Assembly: GCA_964421875.1 (NCBI GenBank)
Contig: CAYQZD010000020.1
Location: 1-42,398 of the forward strand
Reading direction: 5' to 3'
DNA length: 42,398 bases
Source: CAYQZD01 sp964421875
Lineage (GTDB): Bacteria; Electryoneota; Tariuqbacteria; Tariuqbacterales; Tariuqbacteraceae
This document shows, piece after piece, positions 1-9,075 of the stretch. Position numbers and translations under genes: made by a program. The notes under the pieces are model-generated. The model searched no databases, was not told the DNA's origin, and saw nothing but the letters and a program-made list of their open reading frames with translations. Each line of letters opens with the position of its first letter. The first letter of the stretch is position 1.

Positions 1-305
1 AGGGGGGATTATCGAACTTGGGGAAAAATCAAAGGGAATATAATACGCCTAAATAGTGCTTGTTGTAAAACTCTGAAATTGTCATTGCGAGGAAGCGAAG
101 CGACGAAGCAATCTATTTGTTATATAATAGTTTAAAGATTGCTTCACTTCGTTCGCAATGACAGATAAAGGACTTTGGCAACAGAAACTAAATAATTACC
201 CACACGAAACAGCGAGGAACCAAAAATCTTTATATCCGCTTTATCATCCCCATAAGAAAAGCCGGTTCATAAGAACCGGCTTTAAAATTTCGGAAGGCGT
301 TCAGC
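1..305. repeat. Gene-free end with palindromic repeat (family A)
   Basis: No gene is seen here. Bases 81-162 form a large inverted repeat with ends GTCATTGCGA and TCGCAATGAC and inner complementary AAGCAATCT/AGATTGCTT arms. The unit, roughly 53-200, is repeated with small changes at about 28070-28235. Bases 1-25 match the tail of the family E repeat near 41845, and the stretch at 192-220 recurs at 41907-41936. It looks like a repeat cluster downstream of the type IX cargo gene. Confidence 0.8.
257..283 (-). terminator. Intrinsic terminator of the T9SS cargo gene
   Basis: An 11-bp stem AAAGCCGGTTC/GAACCGGCTTT with a 4-base loop is followed on the minus strand by a T-rich run. It starts 23 bases after the stop codon of the minus-strand gene at 306. 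The stem is nearly symmetric, so it may also stop plus-strand transcription. Confidence 0.85.
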
Positions 306-2354
306 CTACTTCATCAACACCATCTTCTTCATATCGGTGAATTCACCTGCGGTCAGGCGGTAGAAATAGATGCCCGACCCTAATTGGGAGGCGTCGAAGG
401 TAACGCTGTGACGGCCGCGTTCCATCGCGCCCTCTGCCAAGCGCGCAACTTCGCTCCCCAGCACATTGAACACCGCCAGTTCCACATTCCCCGCCTGGGG
501 AATGGAGAACTCGATGGTGGTGGTGGGATTGAAGGGATTAGGATGGTTCTGAGACAGTTCGTACCGTTCCGGCAGTTCTCCCGGACGGTCACCGACTGCA
601 GCTTCGATCCCGGTTCCAAACAGCCGCACAAAGTAAGGGGATGTGGCGGTGTTGTTGACCATAATGATGCTTTCAGCCTGCGGACCGGCGGCGAGCGGGA
701 AAAAGCGCGCTTCCACCACCAGGCTGTCGCCCACAGGGATAGTATAATTGGTGATTACCTGGTCAAGACCAAAATGTGTGCCGGGTGTGACTCCGACCAT
801 AGTCAGAACCAGGTCGTTGCCGCCGCCTACGTTGTAGATAGTCAGGTCGACCCGCGAAGTATCGCCCAGGTTGGTATCGGGGAAGTCGATGGTATCCTGA
901 GAAACCGCGATTACCGGGTCGGGCGGAGTGGCTGAAGAAGGACTAATGTAAGCGCGCGCCATCAAGTCGCTGCCCTCGAAGGGGGACCAGGTGCCCGCGC
1001 CCATCTGCCAGGCCACGGTGGGCATATTGGGGTTGCCCGCAGCATTGGGAACGCCGTCGTCCATACGCATGGTGGTCGCGGTTACGGCTTCCACCGCTAC
1101 CGTGAAACTTCCCTCGAAGATAGAGACATCTGTAGGTGCGAAAAACTCCCAAGCTCCCGCTGAAAGAGTAGCAGTGGTGGACCAAACCATAGTTACCGGA
1201 GTGCCGGTATAGGGGTCGTTCTGGAAAATCTTCACCGTGCAGGAGGCGGAATCGCCCACCATCACCGCCACAGTATCGACATCGCAGGGATAAACCGTGG
1301 GAGTGAAGGAATTCCCGAAGGCGTCGGTGGGATCCATAGTAAACTGGGATTCCCCGGTGCCATCGTCATAGATATACCAAACATCCAATGAATCGACGGC
1401 TTGTTCCAGTCCCTGGGTATCGTTGGAATGGTCGGCGTCATCGATATGGAAAGCTGTTCCCCAAACATAGTAGTAACCGTTAGCTGTGGAGGTGAACGCA
1501 GAGTCTGCGGTGAGGGTCACGCTGGCTCCGCCCGCAAGGTTGGTGTAGGCGTTTTGAAAACGCCATACTTCGTTTCCGCTGGTGTCTTCAACTACCCAGG
1601 TGAAGGTATAATTGTCTGCGTTGTTGATACCGATGTTTTCCACATCAGCCTTGAAGGTGACCGGAGTGTTTACCGTCATAAAGAACTTGCGGGAGGTATT
1701 ATAAACATTCATTGTCGCCAAGTCGAGGAAACCTCCGGCCATCACTCCCCCTACGCGCAGCAAGCAGTCGGAGTTCCAGGGATCCCAGGTCACCTGGTTG
1801 GTCGACAGCAGGCTGCGATAGGTAGTGGTGCCGGAGTCATACCTAGGCCACCAACCGGGGTCGGAGGGGAATGTTCCACCAGGGATGTTGTAGTAAACGT
1901 GGAAATTGTCCCCGGCGTTGAAAGTGATGGGCGAAAGCAGATTAGCGTCTATCCAATCCGTGCCAATCGGAGCCGGAACGGTGATTGTGGATAAAATAGA
2001 GCCGGGATTGCCGCCGACATCGGAACAGATGTTAATTGTCATACTGTTGGTTGTATTGTTGTTGGCGTTGTTGGGGTATATATATACCGAACGGAGGCTG
2101 AATTCCACCGGAGCGGTGAAACGCACGTCGGCCCAGAAATTGAAAACCCCGTGAGCCAGCCAGTTACCCATACCATCGTCGTAGAGAATGGTATCGGGTT
2201 GAGGATCGTCAGTCCCGCTGGGACGCAGTATCATTTGATCCGAAGCATAATCCGGTTCCGTTACCGTGGTCTGTAAATCGCCCCAGGTGTAGGCGAAACC
2301 ACTTACGGTCAAGACCAAAACCAGCGTCAAAACGAGAAGCTTTCTCAAAGTCAT
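306..2354 (-). CDS. Secreted multidomain protein with T9SS C-terminal sorting domain
   Basis: 682-residue exported protein. Residues 1-22 are a signal peptide. The next ~180 residues form a beta-rich, aromatic-rich extracellular module. The middle has two CARDB-like segments, with 'VTFKADVENIG' typical of cell-adhesion-related bacterial Ig-like domains. Residues ~490-590 look like a choice-of-anchor-D/ASH Ig-like domain ('IDFPDTNLGDTS'). The last ~85 residues match the type IX type A sorting/FlgD-Ig-like domain: 'NHPNPFNPTTTI', 'VFNVLGSEVA', 'LGSGIYFYRL' and a final basic 'MKKMVLMK'. In Bacteroidota and related phyla this tail directs export through the Por system and is removed at the surface. 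AGGAG sits 5 bases before the ATG. The specific function is unknown; adhesion or surface structure is a guess. Confidence 0.88.
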   Translation of the reverse strand: MTLRKLLVLTLVLVLTVSGFAYTWGDLQTTVTEPDYASDQMILRPSGTDDPQPDTILYDDGMGNWLAHGVFNFWADVRFTAPVEFSLRSVYIYPNNANNNTTNSMTINICSDVGGNPGSILSTITVPAPIGTDWIDANLLSPITFNAGDNFHVYYNIPGGTFPSDPGWWPRYDSGTTTYRSLLSTNQVTWDPWNSDCLLRVGGVMAGGFLDLATMNVYNTSRKFFMTVNTPVTFKADVENIGINNADNYTFTWVVEDTSGNEVWRFQNAYTNLAGGASVTLTADSAFTSTANGYYYVWGTAFHIDDADHSNDTQGLEQAVDSLDVWYIYDDGTGESQFTMDPTDAFGNSFTPTVYPCDVDTVAVMVGDSASCTVKIFQNDPYTGTPVTMVWSTTATLSAGAWEFFAPTDVSIFEGSFTVAVEAVTATTMRMDDGVPNAAGNPNMPTVAWQMGAGTWSPFEGSDLMARAYISPSSATPPDPVIAVSQDTIDFPDTNLGDTSRVDLTIYNVGGGNDLVLTMVGVTPGTHFGLDQVITNYTIPVGDSLVVEARFFPLAAGPQAESIIMVNNTATSPYFVRLFGTGIEAAVGDRPGELPERYELSQNHPNPFNPTTTIEFSIPQAGNVELAVFNVLGSEVARLAEGAMERGRHSVTFDASQLGSGIYFYRLTAGEFTDMKKMVLMK

Positions 2355-2399
2355 GTTGACTCCTGTCTTTAGGTTGTTAGCTTATAAGCGAGCAATAAC

Positions 2400-3974
2400 T
2401 CAACTTATTTTTTCTATTTTACTTACGATTTTTTGAAACTCTGCGGTAAACGCCGCTTTAGAACGAGCTGAATACCCCCCCAATGATATTATGCTCTCCT
2501 CGCCATCGAAAACCGCCATCGCCCACAGGTGACGGGGGGAAAGGTAAAAAAGCAAAATCGATCCTATGGTGGCTAAAATCAATCCCGCCCATATCACCTC
2601 GTAACCGTAATTTTCCTTTATTTCCAGGATGGTGGCGTATTCGGCTTCCGCTCTTGGGTTTATCAAATCCAGAACCTGAAAAGTGTAAACCGCATTGGGC
2701 GAGGCGCTGTGAAAAGGAGCGTTAAGGAAACTCCATTGATGATAAAGCTCCTCTTCCCCTCGAAACACCTTAACCTTCACCGCCGGATTCAACATATTAT
2801 CCGAAGCGGAAACCGCGCCCTCCTCCCCCAAACGAAAATCAGGGAGGAATTTAGTTGCCGACATCACGCTCCCGTCGGGCAGAATCCTCGGTTCCTCCGG
2901 CGCTGCAGCTATCGTATCCACCACCTCGCCGTCCAATTGTCTCCTGATTTCAATCACAACGCTGTCCACCGCGGCGGCGACCCTGGGATTCCGGGCGCTG
3001 AAACTGCTCTGATAGAACCGAAATCCTTTATACCGAAGCGGTTTGTTCACCTCGATCCGGCGGCTGAAAACCTCAACGCCGCCGTCTATCACCGTCAGGT
3101 CGCAGATATAGTCTTTAACGTTCCCGGCGTCGGTTTCGATATCGAACTTGTTGCGGATTCGGGTAGAATCGACTGCGTGGGTAACACTTCCGTCCCTAGT
3201 GTAAAACCTGACCTGAAATTCTCCCCCCGCAAGCCTGCCTGTAACCTTCCCTAAGCTGCGGCTATCCACCAACACCCATTGACCGACTCCGAGGGGATAA
3301 TACTCGATGTAAAAATCGTCCACCCGCACTTTGAAGTCGAAATGCTCCGACTCGATGACGTCTCCGGGATAACCGGCGCCCCGGGTCGATTTCCCCCAGA
3401 TAGCGAGTAATCCTCCTATCACCAGAAGCAGTAATCCCGTATGTATCAGGGGAGAACCTAAGTATCCCAATGCGCTTCGGTCTCCCCTGAGATAAACCAC
3501 ACCGTCCCGCTCCAGAGTCTGCAGTGAGTAGCCGCGGAATATCAAGCGGAGTCTGCCGAGGAAATTCCGGTGGGTTTTAACTACGGCTTTCTCCGGGTAT
3601 CGTAATATAGCCTCGTGGTTATAGGTGAATCTTCGCCGGAAAGCCCGCTTGAAACCAGCAGGCAAACGCTCGATAACGCACAGCATCAAGCTCAGGGTTA
3701 AAACCCCCAACAGCGCTTGATACCACCAGGAACGGTAGGGGTCCTGCAGGTGAAATACATGAATGAAGGGAAAAAGGGCTCCATACCTTTCACTATAGAC
3801 TGATTTCCAGTTCGAAATGTTGTCATCGACCGGGAAAAATTCCACAAAGAACATCGAAACCAATGAAACCACCGCTAAAATCACCAGAATCCAGACGGCG
3901 AATTTCATCGATTTCAGTTGAGTCCAAATGGAAAGCCCTGCGCTTTTCCCTGAGAACTTTCCGGACTTATTCAT
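2400..3974 (-). CDS. resB: ResB-like cytochrome c biogenesis protein
   Basis: About 524 residues. N-terminal transmembrane segments ('FAVWILVILAVVSLVSMFF' around residue 30, then 'LLGVLTLSLMLCVIERL') are followed by a paired segment ('SPLIHTGLLLLVIGGLLA'), a large periplasmic domain and a last transmembrane helix near the C-terminus. This is the ResB/Ccs1 layout. With CcsA, ResB forms the system II haem handling complex that attaches haem to apocytochrome c outside the membrane. The periplasmic part has the family-typical 'LRYKGFRFYQSSF'. No ccsA lies next to it here. A GTG at 3977 immediately precedes the ATG at 3974; neither has a clear ribosome binding site. A good promoter lies just upstream. 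Confidence 0.88.
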   Translation of the reverse strand: MNKSGKFSGKSAGLSIWTQLKSMKFAVWILVILAVVSLVSMFFVEFFPVDDNISNWKSVYSERYGALFPFIHVFHLQDPYRSWWYQALLGVLTLSLMLCVIERLPAGFKRAFRRRFTYNHEAILRYPEKAVVKTHRNFLGRLRLIFRGYSLQTLERDGVVYLRGDRSALGYLGSPLIHTGLLLLVIGGLLAIWGKSTRGAGYPGDVIESEHFDFKVRVDDFYIEYYPLGVGQWVLVDSRSLGKVTGRLAGGEFQVRFYTRDGSVTHAVDSTRIRNKFDIETDAGNVKDYICDLTVIDGGVEVFSRRIEVNKPLRYKGFRFYQSSFSARNPRVAAAVDSVVIEIRRQLDGEVVDTIAAAPEEPRILPDGSVMSATKFLPDFRLGEEGAVSASDNMLNPAVKVKVFRGEEELYHQWSFLNAPFHSASPNAVYTFQVLDLINPRAEAEYATILEIKENYGYEVIWAGLILATIGSILLFYLSPRHLWAMAVFDGEESIISLGGYSARSKAAFTAEFQKIVSKIEKIS

Positions 3975-3998
3975 CACGTTGTAAGATATTAATCTTTA

Positions 3999-4027
3999 AT
4001 TTTACGGAAAATATTAATAATTGTCAA
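3999..4027 (-). promoter_or_regulatory. Sigma-70-type promoter for resB
   Basis: Minus-strand TTGACA (4027-4022), 17-base spacer, TAAAAT (4004-3999). The start point would fall about 18 bases before the resB ATG, giving a short leader. Confidence 0.65.
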
Positions 4028-4120
4028 ATTTTGCGCAGAATTTCACAAGATATACCAACTCTAAAAAAATAGACAATTGAAACAGATTACGGATAACTTA
4101 GTGATTTGGAAATAACTCTT

Positions 4121-4160
4121 GAATTGTCATTGCGAGCCAAGCGAAGCAATCGAGGGCTAA
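4121..4160. repeat. Partial family A repeat
   Basis: Contains GTCATTGCGAG followed by AAGCGAAGCAATC, a shortened copy of one arm of the palindromic repeat at 81-162. It lies between resB and nadD. Confidence 0.6.
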
Positions 4161-4204
4161 GGGGTAATACTGACCGATTTGAAGTGACAGAGTAGCATTA
4201 CTGC

Positions 4205-4816
4205 TTAACTCCTATAGAGCCCTTCCCGCTCGATAATCTCCGTGACGGCCGGAGGAACCATAAATTCGATAGATTTCCCCTCACGCACCCGCCGGCGTAT
4301 TATTGTCGAGGATAGTTCAAGCTGAGGAATCCAAATCTTCACCGGCTTTCCTGGTAGTTTAGCCGCCGCCTCATCGAGGTCGTACACCGAGCGGTTGAAT
4401 ACCGCAAGAGACGCCATCTCCGATACTTCGAGGGGGTTTCGCCACAGATGAAAATCTCGAGCGACATCAGCCCCCAGTAGAAGATAAAACGAATGTCGCT
4501 CAGGCGGATACTCCCCCTGCAATTCCTTCAAGGTCTCGACCATATAAGACGCGCCCGCCCTCCTGACTTCGATTTCACTGACTATAAACTTTGAAGTGTT
4601 TTTAACCGCCGCTCCAATCATCTGTAAACGGATATCAGCCGGGGCTGATTGGCGCGGCTGTTTCAGAGGGTTCCGATTGGCGGGTATCATTAACACAAAA
4701 TCCAAACTCAGCGCTTCACGCGACCATTCCGCTGCGATGAGGTGGGCGTAATGGGGGGGGTCGAAGGTGGAACCGAATATCCCCACCCGGACTTCATCCT
4801 CGTCACAATTCTTCAA
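4205..4816 (-). CDS. nadD: Nicotinate-nucleotide adenylyltransferase
   Basis: 203 residues, normal length for NadD, which makes deamido-NAD from nicotinate mononucleotide and ATP. The N-terminal nucleotidyltransferase signature 'GIFGSTFDPPHYAH' contains the GxFxPxHxxH pattern, and the C-terminal 'LSSTIIRRRV' is the ISSTxIR motif. The start is a TTG placed 7 bases after a GGAG that lies inside the end of bamD. The genes overlap by 14 bases, so they are probably translationally coupled. The bamD-nadD pair is a plausible short operon. Confidence 0.92.
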   Translation of the reverse strand: MKNCDEDEVRVGIFGSTFDPPHYAHLIAAEWSREALSLDFVLMIPANRNPLKQPRQSAPADIRLQMIGAAVKNTSKFIVSEIEVRRAGASYMVETLKELQGEYPPERHSFYLLLGADVARDFHLWRNPLEVSEMASLAVFNRSVYDLDEAAAKLPGKPVKIWIPQLELSSTIIRRRVREGKSIEFMVPPAVTEIIEREGLYRS

Positions 4817-5576
4817 AATCCAACTCCAGAGATTTCAGGCTCTGCTTCGCCGTCTTGGCCGAGGGGGAATCGGGATAACGTTCCAGCAGTTTGGTCAGCG
4901 TTTCACCCGCCTCTTCGAACCGTTTCATCTTAGCGTAACATTCCCCTTTCTTCAGCATCGACATCGGAGCGAATTCGGTGTCGTAGAAATTATCCAGCAC
5001 ATCGTCGAAATAGACTATGGCAGCTTCATAGTCGTGCATTCGGTAATAGAGCGCTCCGCTGCGGTAAGCTTTCCTCGCCAGCTTGGAGCGAGCCTCCATA
5101 ATCTTCTCCAGAACCGAAGGCACTAAATCCGATTCCGGGAACATCTCGGTGAACTCCTGAAATTCCTTCAAAGCCTTGCGGGTGTATTCCTGGTCGAGCT
5201 GGTAATTGGGAGAGAGCAGGTAGTAGCTGAGTCCGATTTTGTATTTAGCGTTGTCCACCAGCGGACTTGAGGGATACTGGTCTATCAGCCGCCCGAATTC
5301 GTCCGCCGCCACAATGTATTCCTTCATACGAAAATGCGATTCTCCCAGGTAGAATTGTGCGCTGTCGATGAGCGAACTGCCGGAAAAATTCAAGGTCACC
5401 AAGGTAAGCTCCTCGGAGGCGTCCAGATATTTTCCCCGGTTGAACTTATCCATCGCATGGCGGAAACTTTCTTCAGCCGTGGGACCGGTTTTACGCGCTT
5501 TACCCCCGCAGGATACTAATATCTGTGAAATTAAGATAAGCGGGATCAAGACTGTTAGATACTTTGTTTTCTTCAT
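4803..5576 (-). CDS. bamD: Outer membrane assembly lipoprotein BamD
   Basis: 257 residues. The N-terminus is a lipoprotein signal peptide with lipobox 'LVSC' around residue 22. The rest is a series of TPR-like helical pairs: 'AMDKFNRGKYLDASEELTLV', 'QFYLGESHFRMKEYIVAADE', 'YRMHDYEAAIVYFDDVL' and 'KGECYAKMKRFEEAGETLTK'. Length and layout match BamD/YfiO, the periplasmic lipoprotein partner of BamA in folding outer-membrane barrels. Other TPR lipoproteins of the Tol or YbgF type are possible but shorter in repeat. It supports a diderm cell. Upstream is a 330-base repeat-filled gap. Confidence 0.87.
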   Translation of the reverse strand: MKKTKYLTVLIPLILISQILVSCGGKARKTGPTAEESFRHAMDKFNRGKYLDASEELTLVTLNFSGSSLIDSAQFYLGESHFRMKEYIVAADEFGRLIDQYPSSPLVDNAKYKIGLSYYLLSPNYQLDQEYTRKALKEFQEFTEMFPESDLVPSVLEKIMEARSKLARKAYRSGALYYRMHDYEAAIVYFDDVLDNFYDTEFAPMSMLKKGECYAKMKRFEEAGETLTKLLERYPDSPSAKTAKQSLKSLELDFEEL

Positions 5577-5913
5577 GGAAAAAACGAGACTAATGTTTGT
5601 TCGTAGTTATTAAGTTCTATGAGCGGCAACACGAAATCGTCATTCTGTCAAGCGCAGCGCAGACAGAATCCCTCTGTGTTTATGCAACTTATATAAGAAA
5701 AAAGAAGAATTCTGGCTTCTCCAGAATGACCGGTTGTAGTCTGCTCGAACAACTTAATAGATATGTTTGTTTTAATGCATTTGGTAGGAGCATTCAATTG
5801 AACGCCCCTACTAAGAAACTTAATATCCAGATTGGTATAAGGACTAATTTTGCTTATTATAGAATCTCGGTTATTTTTCAAGTCATTGTTATTGTAGCCT
5901 TTTTCCAGACGTT
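5577..5913. repeat. Gene-free gap with family C repeat
   Basis: No gene seen. Bases 5639-5730 carry a palindromic unit (GTCATTCTGTCAAGCG... to ...TCCAGAATGAC) that is repeated at 28265-28359. Similarity continues into the flank (TCGAACAAC followed by TTAATAGAT or ATAATAAAT), making the unit about 125 bases. Bases ~5784-5816 carry a second small palindrome, GTAGGAGC to GCCCCTAC. Confidence 0.7.
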
Positions 5914-6159
5914 TCAGCGGCTGCGGACTGAATACAGCAGGTAAACCGTTCCGCCCGCCGCCGCGGTGACCAGCAACGGTTTCCACAGCGTGGAACCGGA
6001 GGAGGATTTTTCCCCGCCTTCGTCGGTTAAGCTCCGAAGCCATACAGGTTGGGACGAGGGAGCCTGAACCGCAGAAATAGGGCTCCCGGCTTTGACAGCC
6101 GGATGGAGCGAAATCGCTATACCCAGGATAAGCGCGGTAAGGTTCCTCTTTAATCCCAT
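5914..6159 (-). CDS. Small exported or membrane protein, unknown
   Basis: 81 residues, not recognised. An N-terminal signal peptide ('NLTALILGIAISLHPAVKA') is followed by ~30 polar, Ser/Gly-rich residues and one hydrophobic segment ('WKPLLVTAAAGGTVYLLYSV') ending in Arg-Ser-Arg. The likely topology is a short periplasmic segment tethered to the inner membrane. The ATG begins one base after the stop of the lnt-fusion gene, so it is the last cistron of that operon and may assist the barrel domain encoded just upstream. That last point is inference from position only. Confidence 0.7.
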   Translation of the reverse strand: MGLKRNLTALILGIAISLHPAVKAGSPISAVQAPSSQPVWLRSLTDEGGEKSSSGSTLWKPLLVTAAAGGTVYLLYSVRSR

Positions 6160-6160
6160 C

Positions 6161-8650
6161 TTAAAATCCTATATGCAGCGCGAAAGTATGAAGGAAAACT
6201 TTGTCCGGCATTATTGAGAGACTGTAGTCCACAACCGTCTCCCGCGCCAGGCTCTTGTCGTCCAGCGCGCGGAATTCGCACTGGTCGAGCAGACCCACCC
6301 CGAAGGAATATACTCCATCGGAGCCGTCAGGAGCGTAAAATCCCGCCCGCAAGGATAGGTGCCGCCAGGGGAACATTTCCACTCCGGCGTGAGGTTCCAG
6401 GAAAGCCGGACGGCTCTCCTCTGACAGATTGCGGAAGTCTGCGTACAGCTTCACAAGACTCGAAGGCTCCCAGGAAATCCCCGCGTTGATGGTCTCGTTC
6501 ACAATCCGGTCGCTGGACATTAAAACGGCCGAGTGTTTTTCCGGAAGGATGTAATAGAAGACTCCCGCGCTGAATTTCCCCGGCTTGAGGATTACGCCGT
6601 AGGAATAGCCGACCTTGCCAACCTTATGATCCTGCGTGAAAAGCTCCGCTGAAAATCCTACCAGCACCCTGGGATTGAGCCTGAGCCGGAAGAACGCCCG
6701 GTTATAGTATTTATCGAACAGCGGGTAATAGCGGAAAAACTGTTTAGACTGTAAATCACCGGGAAGCTGCTCTCCCAGAACCATACCGATGTCGGCGACT
6801 TTATACGAAAGTGAAACGCCCTTTATTAAGAAAGACAGTGCGGTGACCGCTTTCTCCGACTCGGATAAATCATCGTAAGCATTATCGGCACACAATCCAT
6901 TCGCCGCCGCGAAGGGACCGGAAAGATTGAAGAACAGCCGGACTTTTAATCCCCCGGCTTCCTTGAAAGCCCCGAAACCGGCGGGATTAAGCGGCGTTTC
7001 GGCCGCATTACCTTCCATTACCGCCGGACCTCCCAGAGCCAGGCGACGGCTCGATGAAGTGGACAAGGTCAGGAAGCGGTCCTCGCCTTGGGATGGTTTC
7101 GCCAGTAGAATTAGGGCTGATATCGATAACAACACGAATAGGCGAATCCTGCTGCGTCCGCCGCATAAGGCTATGACAAGAATCAATATAGCAAGTGCGA
7201 TTACCGGATAAATGAAAATATCACCATACTTCTTATAGAAAGTCTCTCCTTTATACAAGGGAAACTCCAATTGAAGAACCTCCCGCTCTTGCAGCCCGGT
7301 TCTGCCCAGGAATCTCCCCTGTCCGTCGATGACATAAGAGATTCCGGTGTTGGCCGCTCGCAGCAGGCTGCGGCGGTTCTCGACCGCCCGAAACCGGGTC
7401 AAAAGCGCATGCTGGTAAGGTTCGACGGTCTTGCCATACCAGCCGTCGTTGGTTACATTCACCAGAAAATCCGCGCCTTCCTGCGCATATCGGCGCGACA
7501 GCCCGGGCATCACCGATTCAAAACAGATCAATCCTCCGAATCGAGCCTCCCCCACTTGGAAAAGATGGTAATCATCCCCCGGAGTGAATTCCGCCTGTCC
7601 AAAATTAAGTTTCCCCAGCGAAGGGAATAGACTCTGGAAAGGAACACGTTCCCCGAAAGGAACCAGATGTATTTTATTATAACTTTCCAACGACCCGTCA
7701 GGATGCGCCATAAACAAAGAGTTATAGCGGCGGTAAATCCCCTCATCATCCATCCTGCTATCAAGAGCCCCGGTTACGATTGGGCAGGCTATGTCATCCG
7801 CCAGCGTCCGCAGCGTCCGCCGCGCTCGAAGCTGGCTCCGTAAATGCGCTGGCGCCGCAGTCTCGGGCCATAAAACGAAATCGCAGTCCTCTTCCGCAGC
7901 GCCCAGCGTTAAATTACGGTATAAATTCAGACTGTAGGACAGTCCGCGGGTCCACTTCTCCACCGGGTCGACGTTGCCCTGGACTATCGTCACCTTCATC
8001 TTAGACAATGACGCCGGGGGACGACTGAGTATAATGTAACCCGTGATGAAAGGCAGCGCCGACCATAAAAAAACCGCAATGAATAAAACCCGGTTCCTCC
8101 TGACCGCTAAGTATAGCAGCGCATTGACACCGCTAATCCAGAAACTCAGTCCCCATACTCCGGTGATGGAAACCATCTGAATCGGCGCTAAAAAATCGGC
8201 TTGACTCAAAGGCAGTATGTTCCAGGGAAAAGCGACTTCCCCCAGCGACCGAAGGTATTCAATCGAACTCCAGAAAAAGGGGACCGCCAACACTCCCCAA
8301 TCCCCCCACCTGCGCATAGCCAAAGCCGCGGGAACGGCAAACAGCGGTCCTGAAGGGAGCATAATCAATACCAGTCCGAAATAGGAACCCGCCGCTAAAA
8401 AAGGCGTCGCTCCGCTGTTGAAAACGATAAAATGCAGCGACACCAGATGATATACCACCGCGAAAATTAAACCCCGACGCACCGATTCCCAAAACAAGCA
8501 GTCCCGGAGGCTCACAATCAGCGGTATCAACCCTATGTATGCTAAAAAACCGGCCGGGAGCGGCGGAAAACAGAGTCCCAGCAGCAATCCGGAAAGAGCG
8601 GGCAGGGTGACACTATCCCTCAGCTCGCTTCTAATTAACCATCTACTCAA
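6161..8650 (-). CDS. lnt: Apolipoprotein N-acyltransferase fused to an outer-membrane barrel domain
   Basis: 829 residues; Lnt normally has ~500. Residues 1-~500 are a complete Lnt: N-terminal transmembrane helices, then a nitrilase-like domain with the E-K-C triad in 'LWPETAAPAH' (~E262), 'YNKIHLVPFGERVPF' (~K327) and 'GGLICFESVMPG' (~C375), and a last helix. Lnt N-acylates lipoproteins in the inner membrane. Residues ~503-520 are a second hydrophobic, signal-peptide-like stretch ('LFVLLSISALILLAKPSQG'). After it come ~305 residues resembling PorV/PorQ-like proteins ('RRLALGG', 'ETPLNPAGFG', alternating beta strands, terminal 'FALHIGF'). There is no stop between them. The start is TTG, 6 bases after yqgF. 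Confidence 0.88.
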   Translation of the reverse strand: MSRWLIRSELRDSVTLPALSGLLLGLCFPPLPAGFLAYIGLIPLIVSLRDCLFWESVRRGLIFAVVYHLVSLHFIVFNSGATPFLAAGSYFGLVLIMLPSGPLFAVPAALAMRRWGDWGVLAVPFFWSSIEYLRSLGEVAFPWNILPLSQADFLAPIQMVSITGVWGLSFWISGVNALLYLAVRRNRVLFIAVFLWSALPFITGYIILSRPPASLSKMKVTIVQGNVDPVEKWTRGLSYSLNLYRNLTLGAAEEDCDFVLWPETAAPAHLRSQLRARRTLRTLADDIACPIVTGALDSRMDDEGIYRRYNSLFMAHPDGSLESYNKIHLVPFGERVPFQSLFPSLGKLNFGQAEFTPGDDYHLFQVGEARFGGLICFESVMPGLSRRYAQEGADFLVNVTNDGWYGKTVEPYQHALLTRFRAVENRRSLLRAANTGISYVIDGQGRFLGRTGLQEREVLQLEFPLYKGETFYKKYGDIFIYPVIALAILILVIALCGGRSRIRLFVLLSISALILLAKPSQGEDRFLTLSTSSSRRLALGGPAVMEGNAAETPLNPAGFGAFKEAGGLKVRLFFNLSGPFAAANGLCADNAYDDLSESEKAVTALSFLIKGVSLSYKVADIGMVLGEQLPGDLQSKQFFRYYPLFDKYYNRAFFRLRLNPRVLVGFSAELFTQDHKVGKVGYSYGVILKPGKFSAGVFYYILPEKHSAVLMSSDRIVNETINAGISWEPSSLVKLYADFRNLSEESRPAFLEPHAGVEMFPWRHLSLRAGFYAPDGSDGVYSFGVGLLDQCEFRALDDKSLARETVVDYSLSIMPDKVFLHTFALHIGF

Positions 8651-8656
8651 AGCCCG

Positions 8657-9073
8657 CTACCTGTTCTTAACCGAGTCGAGGTAATGTTGTAGAATAACCG
8701 CCGCGGCAGACCGGTCCACCCTCCCTTTATCACGCCTCATATCCGCGCCCGCCTCCCGCAATAATCCTTCCGCGGTGAAACTGCTGAATCTCTCGTCCCA
8801 CTTTATTACTTCTACCTCCAAATCCGAAAGCTGTTCCAGAAATTCGTCCACCTTAGAGGCGGCAAAATCCGCTTCACCCTTCAAATTGAGAGGATATCCC
8901 ACCACTAAGGTCGATATCTCATACTCGCCGATCAGCTCCTTCAGCCTGACCGCCGCCGCACGATTGTTCTTTATCGTCTCTAAGGGTGTGGCCAGGGTTC
9001 GAGTGGGATCGGACACCGCCACGCCCAGCCTGACGGTCCCGTAATCCAATCCCATTACCCGGCTTCCCGTCAA
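8657..9073 (-). CDS. yqgF: YqgF/RuvX pre-16S rRNA processing nuclease
   Basis: 138 residues. RNase H-fold signatures: 'MGLDYGTVRLGVAVSD' at the N-terminus with the first catalytic Asp, 'LVVGYPLNLKGE' in the middle, and 'KWDERFSSFTAE' with the conserved D-E-R. The family acts in maturation of 16S rRNA 5' ends and is also annotated as a putative Holliday junction resolvase. The start is either TTG at 9073, directly after the HU stop, or an in-frame ATG at 9055. The TTG gives the usual distance to the LDYG motif. It sits in an apparent relA-HU-yqgF-lnt operon. Confidence 0.92.
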   Translation of the reverse strand: MTGSRVMGLDYGTVRLGVAVSDPTRTLATPLETIKNNRAAAVRLKELIGEYEISTLVVGYPLNLKGEADFAASKVDEFLEQLSDLEVEVIKWDERFSSFTAEGLLREAGADMRRDKGRVDRSAAAVILQHYLDSVKNR

Positions 9074-9075
9074 TC

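Noticed and set aside
384..1994. Long plus-strand frames opposite the sorting-domain gene
   Set aside because: Shadows of the minus-strand gene's codon pattern; no ribosome binding sites or family features.
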